Counted from the stretch's first letter, positions 40,655-52,777 are shown. The stretch: DNA of 64,000 bases from Micromonospora sp. R77 (GCF_022747945.1 NZ_JALDST010000001.1:5084001-5148000); one strand, 5' to 3'. Numbers and translations are program-made. The notes: generated by a model from the letters alone, not told the origin.

Positions 40655-40664
40655 GGAGGTGGGT

Positions 40665-41666
40665 ATGGGCATCCGAGTAGCGGTCGCCGGAGCGAGCGGT
40701 TACGCCGGCGGCGAACTGCTGCGCCTGGTCGCCGGCCACCCGGAGTTCGACCTGGTCGCCGCCACCGCGCACAGCCAGGCCGGCCAGCCCGTCACCGCCG
40801 TACACCCGCAGCTCGCCGGGCTGGACCTGGTGCTCACCGCGACCGACCCGACCACCCTGGCCGACGCGGACCTGGTCTTCCTGGCGCTGCCGCACGGTGA
40901 GTCGGCGGCCCTGGCCGCGGCCCTGCCCGAGACGGTCCGGGTGGTCGACCTCGGCGCCGACCACCGGCTGCACGACGCCGACGCCTGGGCCGGCTGGTAC
41001 GGCGGCCCGCACGCCGGCGCCTGGACCTACGGCCTGCCGGAGCTGCCCGGTCAGCGCGCCGCCATCGCCGCCGCGAACCGGGTCGCCAGCACCGGCTGCT
41101 ATGCCGTCGCCACCACCCTGGCCCTCGCGCCGCTGATCGCCGCCGGCGCGGTCTTCCCCGCCGACGTGGTGGTGGTCGCCGCGTCCGGCACCTCCGGCGC
41201 CGGCCGGTCCGCCAAGGCGCACCTGCTCGGCAGCGAGGTGATGGGCGACCTGTCGCCCTACAAGGTCGGCGCCCACCAGCACGTACCGGAGATCAAGCAG
41301 GCCACCGGCGCGACCAGCCTCTCCTTCACCCCGGTGCTGGCACCCATGCCGCGCGGCATCCTCGCCACCGTCACCGCCGTCCCGACCGGCGACGGCGACC
41401 CGCGTGAGGTGCTGGCGCAGGCGTACGCGGACGAGCCGTTCGTGCAAGTCCTGCCCGCCGGGGCCTGGCCGCACACCGCCGCCACCGCCGGCTCCAACTC
41501 CTGCCACCTCCAGGCCACGGTCGACGTCGACTCCGGCCGGGTGATCGTGGTCAGCGCCGTCGACAACCTCGGCAAGGGCGCGGCCGGCCAGGCCGTGCAG
41601 AACGCCAACATCATGCTCGGCCTCCCCGAGACCACCGGGCTTTCCGTGTTCGGAGTAGCACCATGA
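40665..41666 (+). CDS. argC: N-acetyl-gamma-glutamyl-phosphate reductase
   Basis: Third step of arginine synthesis, NADPH-dependent. The 333-residue protein shows the nucleotide fold AVAGASGYAGGELLRL, FLALPHGES, the active-site cysteine in STGCYA and GAHQHVPEI with the catalytic histidine. ATG 40665 follows GGAGG at ideal spacing; the frame is open back to 40593 but that stretch overlaps the ArgR-like box and promoter. First gene of the argCJBDFRGH operon. Confidence 0.96.
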   Translation: MGIRVAVAGASGYAGGELLRLVAGHPEFDLVAATAHSQAGQPVTAVHPQLAGLDLVLTATDPTTLADADLVFLALPHGESAALAAALPETVRVVDLGADHRLHDADAWAGWYGGPHAGAWTYGLPELPGQRAAIAAANRVASTGCYAVATTLALAPLIAAGAVFPADVVVVAASGTSGAGRSAKAHLLGSEVMGDLSPYKVGAHQHVPEIKQATGATSLSFTPVLAPMPRGILATVTAVPTGDGDPREVLAQAYADEPFVQVLPAGAWPHTAATAGSNSCHLQATVDVDSGRVIVVSAVDNLGKGAAGQAVQNANIMLGLPETTGLSVFGVAP

Positions 41667-42835
41667 CCGTCACCACCCCCCGCGGCTTCCGGGCCGCCGG
41701 CGTCGCCGCCGGGCTCAAGGCCGGCGGCGCGGCCGACATCGCCCTCGTCGTCAACGACGGCCCCGACGCCACCGTCGCCGGCGTCTTCACCGCCAACCGG
41801 GTCAAGGCCGCACCGGTGCTCTGGACCCAGCAGGTCGTCCGGGGCGGCGTGGTGCGCGCCGTGGTGCTCAACTCCGGCGGCGCGAACGCCTGCACCGGCC
41901 CGGCCGGTTTCCAGGACACCCACGCCACCGCCGAGCACACCGCCGCGGCGCTCACCGCCAGCAGCCCCCGGCGGCGGCTCGGCGCCGGCGAGGTGGCGGT
42001 CTGCTCCACCGGGCTGATCGGTGAGCGGCTGCCGATGCAGAAGCTGCTGCCCGGGGTGCGCGGGGCGATCCGCGAGCTGGCCCGGGACGGTGGGGCCGCG
42101 GCGGCCGAGGCGATCATGACCACCGACACCCGGCCCAAGACCACCGTCGCGAAGGGCAGCGGCTGGACCGTGGGCGGCATGGCCAAGGGCGCCGGCATGC
42201 TCGCCCCCGCCATGGCCACCATGCTCTGCGTCCTCACCACCGACGCGGTGGCCGGGCCGGACACCCTGGACGCCGCGCTGCGCGCCGCCACCCGGGTCAC
42301 CTTCGACCGGATCGACTCCGACGGCTGCATGTCCACCAACGACACGGTGCTGCTGCTGGCCAGCGGCGCGTCCGGCGTCGAGCCGACCGAGGCCGAGCTG
42401 ACCGCCACGGTCACCGCGGCCTGTCACGACCTGGCCCAGCAGTTGATCGCCGACGCCGAGGGTGCCACCAAGCAGATCGCCATCGAGGTGGCCGGCGCGG
42501 CCACCGAGGACGACGCGGTCGAGGTCGGTCGGTCGATCGCCCGCAACAACCTGGTCAAGACCGCGCTGTTCGGCAACGACCCGAACTGGGGTCGGATCCT
42601 CGCCGCCGTCGGCACCACGTCGGCCGCGTTCGAGCCGGACGGCGTGGACGTCGCGGTCAACGGGGTCTGGGTGTGCCGGGGCGGCGCCGCCGCCGAGGAC
42701 CGGTCCAAGGTCGACCTGAGCGGGCGGGACGTCACCATCCGGGTCGACCTGCACGCCGGTGGCACCGCGGCCACCGTCTGGACCAACGACCTGTCGCACG
42801 CGTACGTCCACGAGAACTCGGCGTACTCATCGTGA
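41663..42835 (+). CDS. argJ: Bifunctional glutamate N-acetyltransferase/amino-acid acetyltransferase
   Basis: Recycles the acetyl group from acetylornithine to glutamate, making the cyclic pathway. The 390-residue precursor cleaves itself before the threonine in [21 protein letters not shown] (the conserved ATML). Other marks: [22 protein letters not shown], and [10 protein letters not shown]. It overlaps argC by ATGA. Its stop overlaps the first copy of a 60-bp repeat (GTGA) instead of argB directly. Confidence 0.96.
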   Translation: MTVTTPRGFRAAGVAAGLKAGGAADIALVVNDGPDATVAGVFTANRVKAAPVLWTQQVVRGGVVRAVVLNSGGANACTGPAGFQDTHATAEHTAAALTASSPRRRLGAGEVAVCSTGLIGERLPMQKLLPGVRGAIRELARDGGAAAAEAIMTTDTRPKTTVAKGSGWTVGGMAKGAGMLAPAMATMLCVLTTDAVAGPDTLDAALRAATRVTFDRIDSDGCMSTNDTVLLLASGASGVEPTEAELTATVTAACHDLAQQLIADAEGATKQIAIEVAGAATEDDAVEVGRSIARNNLVKTALFGNDPNWGRILAAVGTTSAAFEPDGVDVAVNGVWVCRGGAAAEDRSKVDLSGRDVTIRVDLHAGGTAATVWTNDLSHAYVHENSAYSS

Positions 42836-42950
42836 GCGCGAGGAACGCAGCGCAGCGGAGTCCCGTAGTCGCGAACGGAAGGCCAGCACCGGTGAGCGCG
42901 AGGAACGCAGCGCAGCGGAGTCCCGCAGTCGCGAACGGAAGGCCAGCACA
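42832..42950 (+). repeat. Tandem 60-bp repeat between argJ and argB
   Basis: Copies at 42832-42891 and 42892-42950 differ at two or three positions only. Each begins GTGAGCGCGAGGAACGCAGC and ends with the ribosome-site-like GGAAGGCC about 8 bases before a GTGAG. A third, divergent copy ends argB. Confidence 0.9.
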
Positions 42951-42954
42951 GTGA
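42832..42954 (+). CDS. 40-codon ORF made of two 60-bp repeats between argJ and argB
   Basis: Starts with GTG overlapping the argJ stop and ends with TGA overlapping the argB start, both in GTGA. It encodes two nearly identical 20-residue units, [20 protein letters not shown] and [20 protein letters not shown]. It would let ribosomes pass from argJ to argB without a break. Whether the peptide has any role is unknown; the repeat DNA may simply keep translation coupled. Confidence 0.4.
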   Translation: MSARNAAQRSPVVANGRPAPVSARNAAQRSPAVANGRPAQ

Positions 42955-43888
42955 GTCTCTCCGCGGACCTCACCCGGGCGCAGGCCAAGGCCGAGACGCT
43001 GATCGAGGCGCTGCCCTGGCTGGCCGACTTCTCCGGTGCGACCGTCGTCGTCAAGTACGGCGGCAACGCGATGGTCGACCCCGAGCTCCAGCGGGCCTTC
43101 ACCGCCGACATGGTCTTCCTGCGCTACGCCGGCCTCAAGCCGGTCGTGGTGCACGGCGGCGGGCCGCAGATCTCCGCCATGCTGGGCCGGCTCGGCATCG
43201 CCAGCGAGTTCAAGGGCGGCCTGCGGGTCACCACCCCCGAGGCGATGGACGTCGTCCGGATGGTGCTGGTCGGCCAGGTCGGGCGGGAACTGGTCGGGCT
43301 GATCAACGCGTACGGCCCGTTCGCCGTCGGCCTCTCCGGCGAGGACGGCGGGCTGTTCACCGCGGTGCGCCGCCCGGCGTACGTGGACGGGGAGCCGGTC
43401 GACGTCGGTCAGGTGGGCGACGTCGAGTCGGTCGACGTCTCCGCGGTGGCGGACCTCATCGCGGCGGGCCGGATCCCGGTGATCTCCACGGTCGCGCCGG
43501 ACGTCGACGGGGTGCTGCACAACCTCAACGCGGACACCGCCGCCGCCGCGCTGGCGGTCGCCCTCGACGCCCGCAAGCTGGTCGTCCTCACCGACGTGCC
43601 CGGCCTCTACGCGGACTGGCCGGACACGTCCAGCCTGGTCAGCGAGATCACCACCGACGACCTGGCGAAGCTGCTGCCCTCCCTGGAGTCCGGGATGGTC
43701 CCCAAGATGGAGGCCTGCCTGCGGGCGGTGCGTCAGGGAGTGCCCGCCGCGCACGTCGTCGACGGCCGGGTCGCCCACTCCACCCTGCTCGAAGTGTTCA
43801 CCTCGGAAGGATTCGGCACGATGGTCGTGAGCGCGAGGAGTGAGCCTGCGAGCCCCGCAGCCGCGAACAACGAAGGCTCGGTCGGGTC

Positions 43889-43892
<4 letters not shown>
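42951..43892 (+). CDS. argB: Acetylglutamate kinase
   Basis: Phosphorylates N-acetylglutamate, the usual feedback-controlled step. The 313-residue protein has [36 protein letters not shown] and [13 protein letters not shown] plus [17 protein letters not shown] 42951 gives the family N-terminus with GGAAGG eight bases upstream, supplied by the repeat. The last ~21 residues ([21 protein letters not shown]) are not family-like and are encoded by a third, divergent copy of the repeat. The stop overlaps argD (ATGA). Confidence 0.95.
43826..43888 (+). repeat. Divergent third copy of the 60-bp repeat at the argB-argD junction
   Basis: GTGAGCGCGAGGA, CCCCGCAG, CGCGAAC and GAAGG match the tandem copies upstream in order. 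Here the element is in frame with argB and extends it up to the ATGA overlap with argD. Confidence 0.65.
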
Positions 43893-46522
<2,630 letters not shown>

Positions 46523-46526
<4 letters not shown>

Positions 46527-47728
46527 CCGAGCGGGTCGTCCTTGCCTACTCCGGAGGTCTCGACACCTCCGTCGCCATTCCCTACCTCGCCGAGCAGACC
46601 GGCGCCGAGGTGATCGCGGTCGCGGTCGACGTCGGGCAGGGCGGCGAGGACCTGAACGCCATCCGGCAACGCGCCCTGGACTGCGGTGCCGTCGAGTCCG
46701 AGGTGGTCGACGCGCGCGACGAGTTCGCCGCCGAGTACTGCCTGCCGGCGATCCGGGCCAACGCCCTCTACATGGACCGCTACCCGCTGGTCTCCGCGCT
46801 GTCCCGGCCGCTGATCGTCAAGCACCTGGTCGCGGCGGCCCGCAAGCACCACGGCACCATCGTGTCGCACGGCTGCACCGGCAAGGGCAACGACCAGGTC
46901 CGCTTCGAGGTCGGCCTGGGTGCGCTCGCCCCCGACCTGAAGATCGTCGCGCCGGCCCGGGACTTCGCCTGGACCCGGGACAAGGCCATCGCCTTCGCCG
47001 AGGAGAAGGGCCTGCCGATCGACGTGTCGGCCAAGTCGCCGTACTCCATCGACCAGAACCTGTGGGGTCGCGCGGTGGAGACCGGCTTCCTGGAGGACAT
47101 CTGGAACGGCCCGATCGAGGACCTGTACTCGTACACCTCGGACCCGGCCCAGGAGCGCGACGCCGACGAGGTCGTGATCACCTTCGACGCCGGCGTACCG
47201 GTCGCGGTGGACGGCGAGACCGTCACCCCGTACCAGGCGATCCTGGAATTGAATCGTCGCGCAGGACAGCAGGGTGTTGGCCGGCTCGACATGGTCGAGG
47301 ACCGCCTCGTCGGCATCAAGAGCCGTGAGGTGTACGAGGCTCCCGGCGCGATCGCCCTGATCACCGCCCATCAGGAGCTGGAGGCGGTCACCGTCGAGCG
47401 GGACCTGGCCCGGTTCAAGCGCGGCGTCGACCAGCGCTGGGGCGAGCTGGTCTACGACGGCCTCTGGTTCTCGCCGCTGAAGGACAGCCTGGACGCGTTC
47501 ATCGACGACGCCCAGCGGCACGTCTCCGGCGAGGTGCGCCTCACCCTGCACGGCGGCCGGGCCACCGTCACCGGCCGGCGCTCCGAGGCCAGCCTGTACG
47601 ACTTCGGCATGGCCACCTACGACACCGGAGACACCTTCGACCAGTCGCTGGCCAAGGGCTTCGTGCAGCTGTGGGGCCTGCCCAGCAAGATGGCCGCCGC
47701 TCGGGACGCCCGGTTGGGTGGCCACTGA
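46523..47728 (+). CDS. argG: Argininosuccinate synthase
   Basis: Joins citrulline and aspartate with ATP. The 401-residue protein has the PP-loop [31 protein letters not shown], and [12 protein letters not shown] 46523 overlaps argR (ATGA). Two bases separate its stop from argH. Confidence 0.97.
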
Positions 47729-47730
47729 CC

Positions 47731-49206
47731 ATGGGCACCACAATGGGCGGGGTGGACGACAAGAGCCTGACCGAGAACAGTGCCGCCGCCAACCGGACGA
47801 GCCTCTGGGGCGGCCGGTTCGCCGGCGGCCCCGCCGAGGCCCTCGCGCGGCTGTCGGTGAGCGTGCAGTTCGACTGGCGCCTCGCCCCGTACGACATCGC
47901 CGGCTCCCGGGCGCACGCCCGGGTGCTCGCGGGCGCCGGCCTGCTCGACCCCGAGGAGTTGGGGCGGATCCTGGCCGCGCTGGACGACCTGGAGGCGGCC
48001 TGCGCCTCCGGGCAGTTCCGGCCGACCATCGACGACGAGGACGTGCACACCGCCCTGGAGCGGGGCCTGCTGGAGCGGCTCGGCAGCCTCGGCGGCAAGC
48101 TGCGCGCCGGCCGGTCCCGCAACGACCAGGTCGCCACCGACCTGCGGCTCTATCTGCGGGACCACGCCCGGGGGGTGGCCGTCCGGCTGGTCGAGCTGGC
48201 CGAGGCGCTGGTCGAGCAGGCCGAACGGCACGTGGACACCGCCGCGCCCGGCATGACCCACCTGCAGCACGCCCAGCCGGTCACCTTCGGGCACTGGCTG
48301 CTGGCCCACGTGCAGCCGTTGCTGCGTGACCTGGAGCGGCTGCGGGACTGGGACGAGCGGGCGGCGGTCAGCCCGCTCGGTGCGGGCGCGCTGGCCGGTT
48401 CCGGGCTGCCGCTCGACCCGGTGGCGGTGGCCCGGGAGCTGGGCTTCCGCACCTCCTTCGCCAACTCGATGGACGCGGTGGCCGACCGGGACTTCGTCGC
48501 GGAGTTCCTCTTCGCCACCGCGCTGATCGGGGTGCACCTGTCCCGCCTCGGCGAGGAGGTGGTGCTCTGGACGTCGCACGAGTTCGGCTGGGTCGAGCTG
48601 GACGACGCCTTCGCCACCGGCTCGTCGATCATGCCGCAGAAGAAGAACGCGGACATCGCCGAGCTGGCCCGGGGCAAGTCCGGCCGCCTCGTGGGCGGAC
48701 TGATGAGCGTGCTCACCATGCTCAAGGGCCTGCCGATGACCTACGACCGGGACATGCAGGAGGACAAGGAGCCGGCCTTCGACGCGGTCGACACCCTGGA
48801 GCTGCTGCTGCCGGCCCTGGCCGGGATGATCTCCACGATGACCGTCCGGGTGGACCGGCTCGTCGCCGCCGCGCCGGTCGGCTTCTCGCTCGCCACCGAG
48901 GTCGCCGACTGGCTGGTCCGCCGGGGGGTGCCGTTCCGCGACGCGCACGAGATCACCGGCAAGCTGGTCGCGCTCTGCGTGGCCCGCGACTGCGCCCTGG
49001 ACGAGGTCTCCGACGCCGACCTGGCCACGGTGAGCGAGCACCTCGACCCGTCGGTGCGGGACGTGCTCTCGGTCCGCTCGGCGCTCGCCGCCCGGACCAC
49101 GCCCGGCTCCACCGGGCCCGGCCCGGTCGCCGACCAGCTCGCGGCCGCCGCGGACCGGCTGGCCGGCTGGCGGGACTGGGCCACCGAGCGGGTCGTCCCG
49201 CGCTGA
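47731..49206 (+). CDS. argH: Argininosuccinate lyase
   Basis: Last step: cleaves argininosuccinate to arginine and fumarate. The 491-residue protein has LWGGRFAGGPAEALARLSVS, the substrate-binding AGRSRNDQVATDLRL, TPGMTHLQHAQPVTFGH-like segment, and the fumarase/lyase signature GSSIMPQKKNADIAELARGK with the catalytic serine. ATG 47731 is two bases after the argG stop; ATG 47743 is an alternative and the family match begins near 47800. Ends the operon before a strong hairpin. Confidence 0.96.
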   Translation: MGTTMGGVDDKSLTENSAAANRTSLWGGRFAGGPAEALARLSVSVQFDWRLAPYDIAGSRAHARVLAGAGLLDPEELGRILAALDDLEAACASGQFRPTIDDEDVHTALERGLLERLGSLGGKLRAGRSRNDQVATDLRLYLRDHARGVAVRLVELAEALVEQAERHVDTAAPGMTHLQHAQPVTFGHWLLAHVQPLLRDLERLRDWDERAAVSPLGAGALAGSGLPLDPVAVARELGFRTSFANSMDAVADRDFVAEFLFATALIGVHLSRLGEEVVLWTSHEFGWVELDDAFATGSSIMPQKKNADIAELARGKSGRLVGGLMSVLTMLKGLPMTYDRDMQEDKEPAFDAVDTLELLLPALAGMISTMTVRVDRLVAAAPVGFSLATEVADWLVRRGVPFRDAHEITGKLVALCVARDCALDEVSDADLATVSEHLDPSVRDVLSVRSALAARTTPGSTGPGPVADQLAAAADRLAGWRDWATERVVPR

Positions 49207-49213
49207 GCGCGTC

Positions 49214-49248
49214 GGGCCGGCGCGGGGGAGAGCCATCCGCGCCGGCCC
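49214..49248. terminator. Bidirectional terminator after argH
   Basis: GGGCCGGCGCGG (49214-49225) pairs perfectly with CCGCGCCGGCCC (49237-49248) around an 11-nt loop, between argH (+) and the convergent MmcQ-type gene. Confidence 0.75.
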
Positions 49249-49602
49249 TCAGGCCGTCGGCCGCTCGCGTTTCGGCAGCTTCGCCACCACCGCGTCGTAC
49301 GACCCGTCGACGGCGTCGATCAGCTCGTCGTCGTCGATCGCGCCGTCGAGCCGCAGCGAGTTCCAGCCGGACCGGCCGAGGTACGCCAACGGCTTCGCGT
49401 CGGCCGGGAACCGGTGCAGCCACTCGTCGGCGACGTCCCGGTTCGGGCCGCACTTGACGCCCACCCGTGGCTCACCGTCGAGGGAGCCGAGGAACGCGAA
49501 GATCCGGCTGCCCACCTTCACCACCTCGTCGCCCTCCCAGGGCCGGTCCAGCCACGCCCCCGGCTTGTCCAGGCAGTACGCCCGCACCTCCGCCCGCCGC
49601 AC
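49249..49602 (-). CDS. MmcQ/YjbR family protein
   Basis: A 117-residue protein with the fold once linked to DNA-binding: RAYCLDKPGAWLDRPWEGDE, VVKVGSRIFAFLGSLDGE, RVGVKCGPN and GWNSLRLDGAIDDDELIDAV. The family has no settled function. GTG 49602 is chosen because GGAGG lies five bases before it; the frame extends to 49695 but that part is not family-like. Confidence 0.82.
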   Translation of the reverse strand: MRRAEVRAYCLDKPGAWLDRPWEGDEVVKVGSRIFAFLGSLDGEPRVGVKCGPNRDVADEWLHRFPADAKPLAYLGRSGWNSLRLDGAIDDDELIDAVDGSYDAVVAKLPKRERPTA

Positions 49603-49723
49603 AACCGCCTCCCCACCCCGCCGGCAGCCCCACGGCCTCGCCGATCTTGGACTTGTGGTGCCAGTTTCGTCAGTGATGTCCGCTTCGCGCGGCACCGCAA
49701 CTCCTTGATCGCCGCGGGCTCGA

Positions 49724-49755
49724 GGGTCGCGGGGTCGCGGGGTCGCGGGGTCGCG
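49724..49755. repeat. Four tandem copies of an 8-bp unit
   Basis: GGGTCGCG is repeated four times without change just past the stop of the minus-strand HTH gene. Likely replication slippage. Nothing else is evident in the 156-bp gap 49603-49758. Confidence 0.85.
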
Positions 49756-49758
49756 CGG

Positions 49759-50193
49759 TCAGTCGGCGGTGCCGGTGCGGACGGCGAGGCGTTCGTAGCG
49801 CTGGCGGGCCGCCTGGGCGCTGCCCAGGCCCAGGCCGAAGGCGATCGCCTGCCAGGTCATGCCGCGCCCCCGTGCCGCCTGCAGCAGCCCCGCCTCCAGC
49901 GCGTCCACCTCGGCGCGGACGTGCGGGATCAGGGTCAGTGCGGCCATCAGGTCCGCCTGGTCGACCGGCTCCTCGCCGGGCGCCAGCTCCGCGCCGCCGG
50001 CCAGCGCCATCACCAGCGTCGCCGACTCGTACGCGTCCGGCACGTCCGGGTGCGCGTAACGGCGGCGTCGGGCGTCGCTGCCCGCGTGCCGTTCGGCGAT
50101 CCGCAGCAGCGCCGCGTAGTTGCGGTGCGCCCGCGCCTGGGCAGCATCCGGAGCGGTGAACGGGTCGTTGTCCAAGGTGACCATGCGCTCCAT
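49759..50193 (-). CDS. Small helix-turn-helix protein
   Basis: A 144-residue protein with no enzyme motifs. The C-terminal 40 residues (GLLQAARGRGMTWQAIAFGL, then GSAQAARQRYERLA) look like a helix-turn-helix of the kind found in small actinobacterial DNA-binding proteins. The N-terminal part is helical with charged residues. ATG 50193 is the first start; ATG 50184 (MVTLDNDP) is possible and would fit a leaderless transcript. Upstream lies an A/T-rich region with TTGACA on the minus strand. Role unknown; a regulator is inferred. Confidence 0.65.
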   Translation of the reverse strand: MERMVTLDNDPFTAPDAAQARAHRNYAALLRIAERHAGSDARRRRYAHPDVPDAYESATLVMALAGGAELAPGEEPVDQADLMAALTLIPHVRAEVDALEAGLLQAARGRGMTWQAIAFGLGLGSAQAARQRYERLAVRTGTAD

Positions 50194-50201
50194 CAGAACG
50201 C

Positions 50202-50245
50202 TTTGAACGACATTTTGTCAACACCCCGTTGAAAGCAAATCCTGC
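50202..50245 (-). promoter_or_regulatory. A/T-rich promoter region of the HTH gene
   Basis: On the minus strand TTGACA (50221-50216) is followed by AAATGTC; the GACA-AAA-TGTC dyad overlaps it. This is among the few A/T-rich stretches in the window. The -10 box is unclear. Confidence 0.35.
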
Positions 50246-50276
50246 TCGTGCTCCGGCCGCCGGTTAGGGTCGGACC

Positions 50277-50923
50277 ATGACCACCGTCGACCCGGCCACC
50301 GACGCCGAACTGGCCGACCTGCTCGCCGGCCAGGTGGTGCCCGCCGCGCGGGGCCTGCTCGGCTGCACCCTGACCGCCAACGACGTGACCGTCCGGATCA
50401 CCGAGACCGAGGCGTACGCGGGCACGGCCGGTGACCCGGCCTCGCACGCCCACCGGGGGCGCACGCCCCGCAACGCGGTGATGTTCGGGCCGGCCGGGCA
50501 CGCCTACGTCTACTTCACCTACGGCATGCACTGGTGCGTGAACGTGGTGACCGGCCCCGACGGCGAGGCGTCGGCGGTGCTGCTGCGCGCCGGTGCGGTG
50601 GTCGACGGGCTCGACGTCGCGCGGGCCCGGCGCCCGCCGTACGCCGGGACGTGGACCTGGCGCGCGGCCCGGCCCGGCTCTGCGCCACGCTCGGCATCGA
50701 CCGCGCGGCCTACGGTGCCGACCTGCTGGCGGACGGTCCGGTACGGCTGCGCCCCGCTCCCGCCCCGGTGCCCAACCCGGCGGTCGAGGCCGGCCCCCGG
50801 GTGGGCGTGACCGGCGCGCACGACGTGCCGTGGCGGTTCTGGATCGCCGGCGACCCCACGGTGAGCGCCTACCGCCGGCACGTGCCCCGCACCCGGCGCC
50901 GACCGACCGCCCCGACGGAATAG
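50277..50923 (+). CDS. 3-methyladenine DNA glycosylase (AAG/MPG family), one frameshift
   Basis: Excises alkylated purines in base-excision repair. The sequence has the catalytic glutamate in [39 protein letters not shown] and [10 protein letters not shown]. The frame breaks near 50640; one added base (CCCG-C-CCGTAC) joins VARARRP to [15 protein letters not shown] and continues [12 protein letters not shown] and [15 protein letters not shown] to TAG at 50921, giving 215 residues. The break is in a G/C run, so an error is likely. ATG 50277 is divergent from the HTH gene. Confidence 0.88.
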
Positions 50924-50938
50924 TTGACTCGTCAAGTA
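50921..50938 (+). promoter_or_regulatory. Palindromic operator before the luciferase-like gene
   Basis: TAGTTGACTCGTCAAGTA is an 18-bp dyad (TTGAC-TC-GTCAA with matching TA ends, one mismatch) 57 bases upstream of the monooxygenase start. It overlaps the glycosylase stop and contains a -35-like TTGACT. The spacing suits a MarR- or PadR-type dimer; no such regulator is adjacent. Confidence 0.45.
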
Positions 50939-50994
50939 TGTTGTGGCGGGCGACCCGGACGCACCGGTCCGGGGAGTCACCCGAGGAGCGCGTC

Positions 50995-52098
50995 ATGCAG
51001 TTCGGAGTCTTCACCGTCGGCGACGTCACGGTCGACCCGACCACCGGTCGGGCACCGACCGAGCATGAGCGGATCAAGGCCACGGTGGCCATCGCGCTCA
51101 AGGCCGAGGAGGTCGGCCTCGACGTGTTCGCCACCGGCGAGCACCACAACCCGCCCTTCGTGCCCTCGTCGCCCACCACGCTGCTCGGTCACCTCGCCGC
51201 GCGGACCGAGCGGCTGCTGCTGTCCACCTCGACCACGCTGATCACCACCAACGACCCGGTGAAGATCGCCGAGGACTACGCGACGCTCCAGCACCTGGCC
51301 GACGGCCGGGTCGACCTGATGCTGGGTCGCGGCAACACCGGGCCGGTCTACCCGTGGTTCGGCCAGGACATCCGCACCGGCATCCCGCTCGCCATCGAGA
51401 ACTACGACCTGCTGCACCGGCTGTGGCGCGAGGACGTGGTGGACTGGAAGGGGCGCTTCCGCACCCCGCTGCAGTCGTTCACCTCGACGCCGCGACCGCT
51501 CGACGGCGTGCCCCCGTTCGTCTGGCACGGCTCCATCCGCAGCCCGGAGATCGCCGAGCAGGCCGCCTACTACGGCGACGGCTTCTTCGCCAACCACATC
51601 TTCTGGCCCAAGGAGCACACCGAGCGGATGGTCGGCCTCTACCGGGAGCGCTTCGCCCACTACGGGCACGGCACGCCGGAGCAGGCCATCGTCGGGCTCG
51701 GCGGGCAGGTCTTCGTCCGGCGCAACTCGCAGGACGCGGTCCGCGAGTTCCGGCCGTACTTCGACAACGCCCCGGTCTACGGGCACGGGCCGTCGCTGGA
51801 GGAGTTCAGCCGGGAGACCCCGCTGACCGTCGGCAGCCCGCAGCAGGTCATCGACCGCACGCTCGGCTTCCGCGAGTACGTCGGTGACTACCAGCGCCAG
51901 CTGTTCCTCGTGGACCACGCGGGCCTGCCGCTGAAGACCGTGCTGGAGCAGCTCGACCTGCTCGGCGAGGAGGTGATCCCGGTGCTGCGCAAGGAGTTCG
52001 ACGCGAGACGACCGGCCGACGTGCCGGTGGCACCGACCCACGCGTCGCTGGTCGCCGCCCGGGAGGCGAGCCTGACCGGCGCGAAGGAGGAGCGATGA
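50995..52098 (+). CDS. LLM-class flavin-dependent monooxygenase (CE1758-like)
   Basis: A 367-residue bacterial-luciferase-like TIM barrel that uses reduced FMN and oxygen. Visible are MQFGVFTVGDVT, GLDVFATGEHHNPPFVPSSP, TTLITTNDPVKIAEDYATLQ and ADGRVDLMLGRGNTGPVYPW. It overlaps by ATGA a flavin reductase gene, the arrangement known as the CE1758/CE1759 pair, which implies a two-component monooxygenase. Substrate unknown. ATG 50995 follows GAGGAGCG. A palindromic operator lies upstream. Confidence 0.85.
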   Translation: MQFGVFTVGDVTVDPTTGRAPTEHERIKATVAIALKAEEVGLDVFATGEHHNPPFVPSSPTTLLGHLAARTERLLLSTSTTLITTNDPVKIAEDYATLQHLADGRVDLMLGRGNTGPVYPWFGQDIRTGIPLAIENYDLLHRLWREDVVDWKGRFRTPLQSFTSTPRPLDGVPPFVWHGSIRSPEIAEQAAYYGDGFFANHIFWPKEHTERMVGLYRERFAHYGHGTPEQAIVGLGGQVFVRRNSQDAVREFRPYFDNAPVYGHGPSLEEFSRETPLTVGSPQQVIDRTLGFREYVGDYQRQLFLVDHAGLPLKTVLEQLDLLGEEVIPVLRKEFDARRPADVPVAPTHASLVAAREASLTGAKEER

Positions 52099-52721
52099 CC
52101 CGCCGTACCCTCGCCGTGGTCTCGGCCGGTCTCGGCCAGCCCTCGTCGACCCGGCTGCTGGCCGACCGGCTCGCCGCGGCCACCCGCGACGAGCTGGTCC
52201 GGCGCGGCGCCGAGGTGGAGATCCGCCCGGTGGAGCTACGCGAGCACGCCCACGACGTGGTGAACCACCTGCTGACCGGATTCCCGTCGGCGGCGCTGCG
52301 GGAGGCGCTGGACACGGTGGCCGGCGCGGACGGCGTCATCGCCGTCACGCCGATCTTCAACGCCTCCTACAACGGCCTGTTCAAGTCCTTCTTCGACGTG
52401 CTGGACCCGGGTGCCCTCGGCGACCGGCCGGTGCTCATCGGCGCGACCGGCGGCACCGCCCGGCACTCCCTGGCGCTGGACCACGCGCTCCGGCCGATGT
52501 TCGGCTACCTGCGGGCGGTGGTCGTGCCCACGGCGGTGTTCGCCGCGCCGGAGGACTGGTCCGGCGAGGGCGCCGACGGCGCGCTGCGGGCCCGCATCCG
52601 CCGGGCCGGCGTCGAGCTGGCCGACCAGGTGGACCGGCGTCCGGCCGCCACCGGCCCGGCCGACCCGTTCGCCCTCACCACCACCTTCACCGACCTGCTC
52701 GCCGGTCGCGACCCGGCCTGA
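52095..52721 (+). CDS. NAD(P)H-dependent FMN reductase (CE1759-like)
   Basis: A 208-residue flavodoxin-like reductase expected to supply FMNH2 to the upstream monooxygenase. Features: VVSAGLGQPSSTRLLADRL (phosphate loop), ADGVIAVTPIFNASYNGLFK, FFDVLDPGAL and GATGGTARHSLALDH. ATG 52095 overlaps the monooxygenase stop (ATGA), so both are made together. A strong hairpin follows. Confidence 0.87.
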   Translation: MTRRTLAVVSAGLGQPSSTRLLADRLAAATRDELVRRGAEVEIRPVELREHAHDVVNHLLTGFPSAALREALDTVAGADGVIAVTPIFNASYNGLFKSFFDVLDPGALGDRPVLIGATGGTARHSLALDHALRPMFGYLRAVVVPTAVFAAPEDWSGEGADGALRARIRRAGVELADQVDRRPAATGPADPFALTTTFTDLLAGRDPA

Positions 52722-52744
52722 CCGGGCCGCCCCGACACCCCGGC

Positions 52745-52777
52745 CCGCCGGCCGTTCCGCACCGGAGCGGCCGGCGG
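52745..52777. terminator. Bidirectional terminator after the FMN reductase gene
   Basis: A 15-bp stem (52745-52759 with 52763-52777, one T-G pair) and 3-nt loop lie between this gene (+) and the convergent universal stress gene. Confidence 0.7.

Noticed and set aside
42832..42950. A short CRISPR-like array
   Set aside because: Only two head-to-tail copies with no spacers; they are open in frame and tied to gene junctions.
50593..50994. A longer start for the luciferase-like gene
   Set aside because: The extension overlaps the DNA glycosylase in another frame and is Arg-rich; ATG 50995 has GAGGAG and the family N-terminus.
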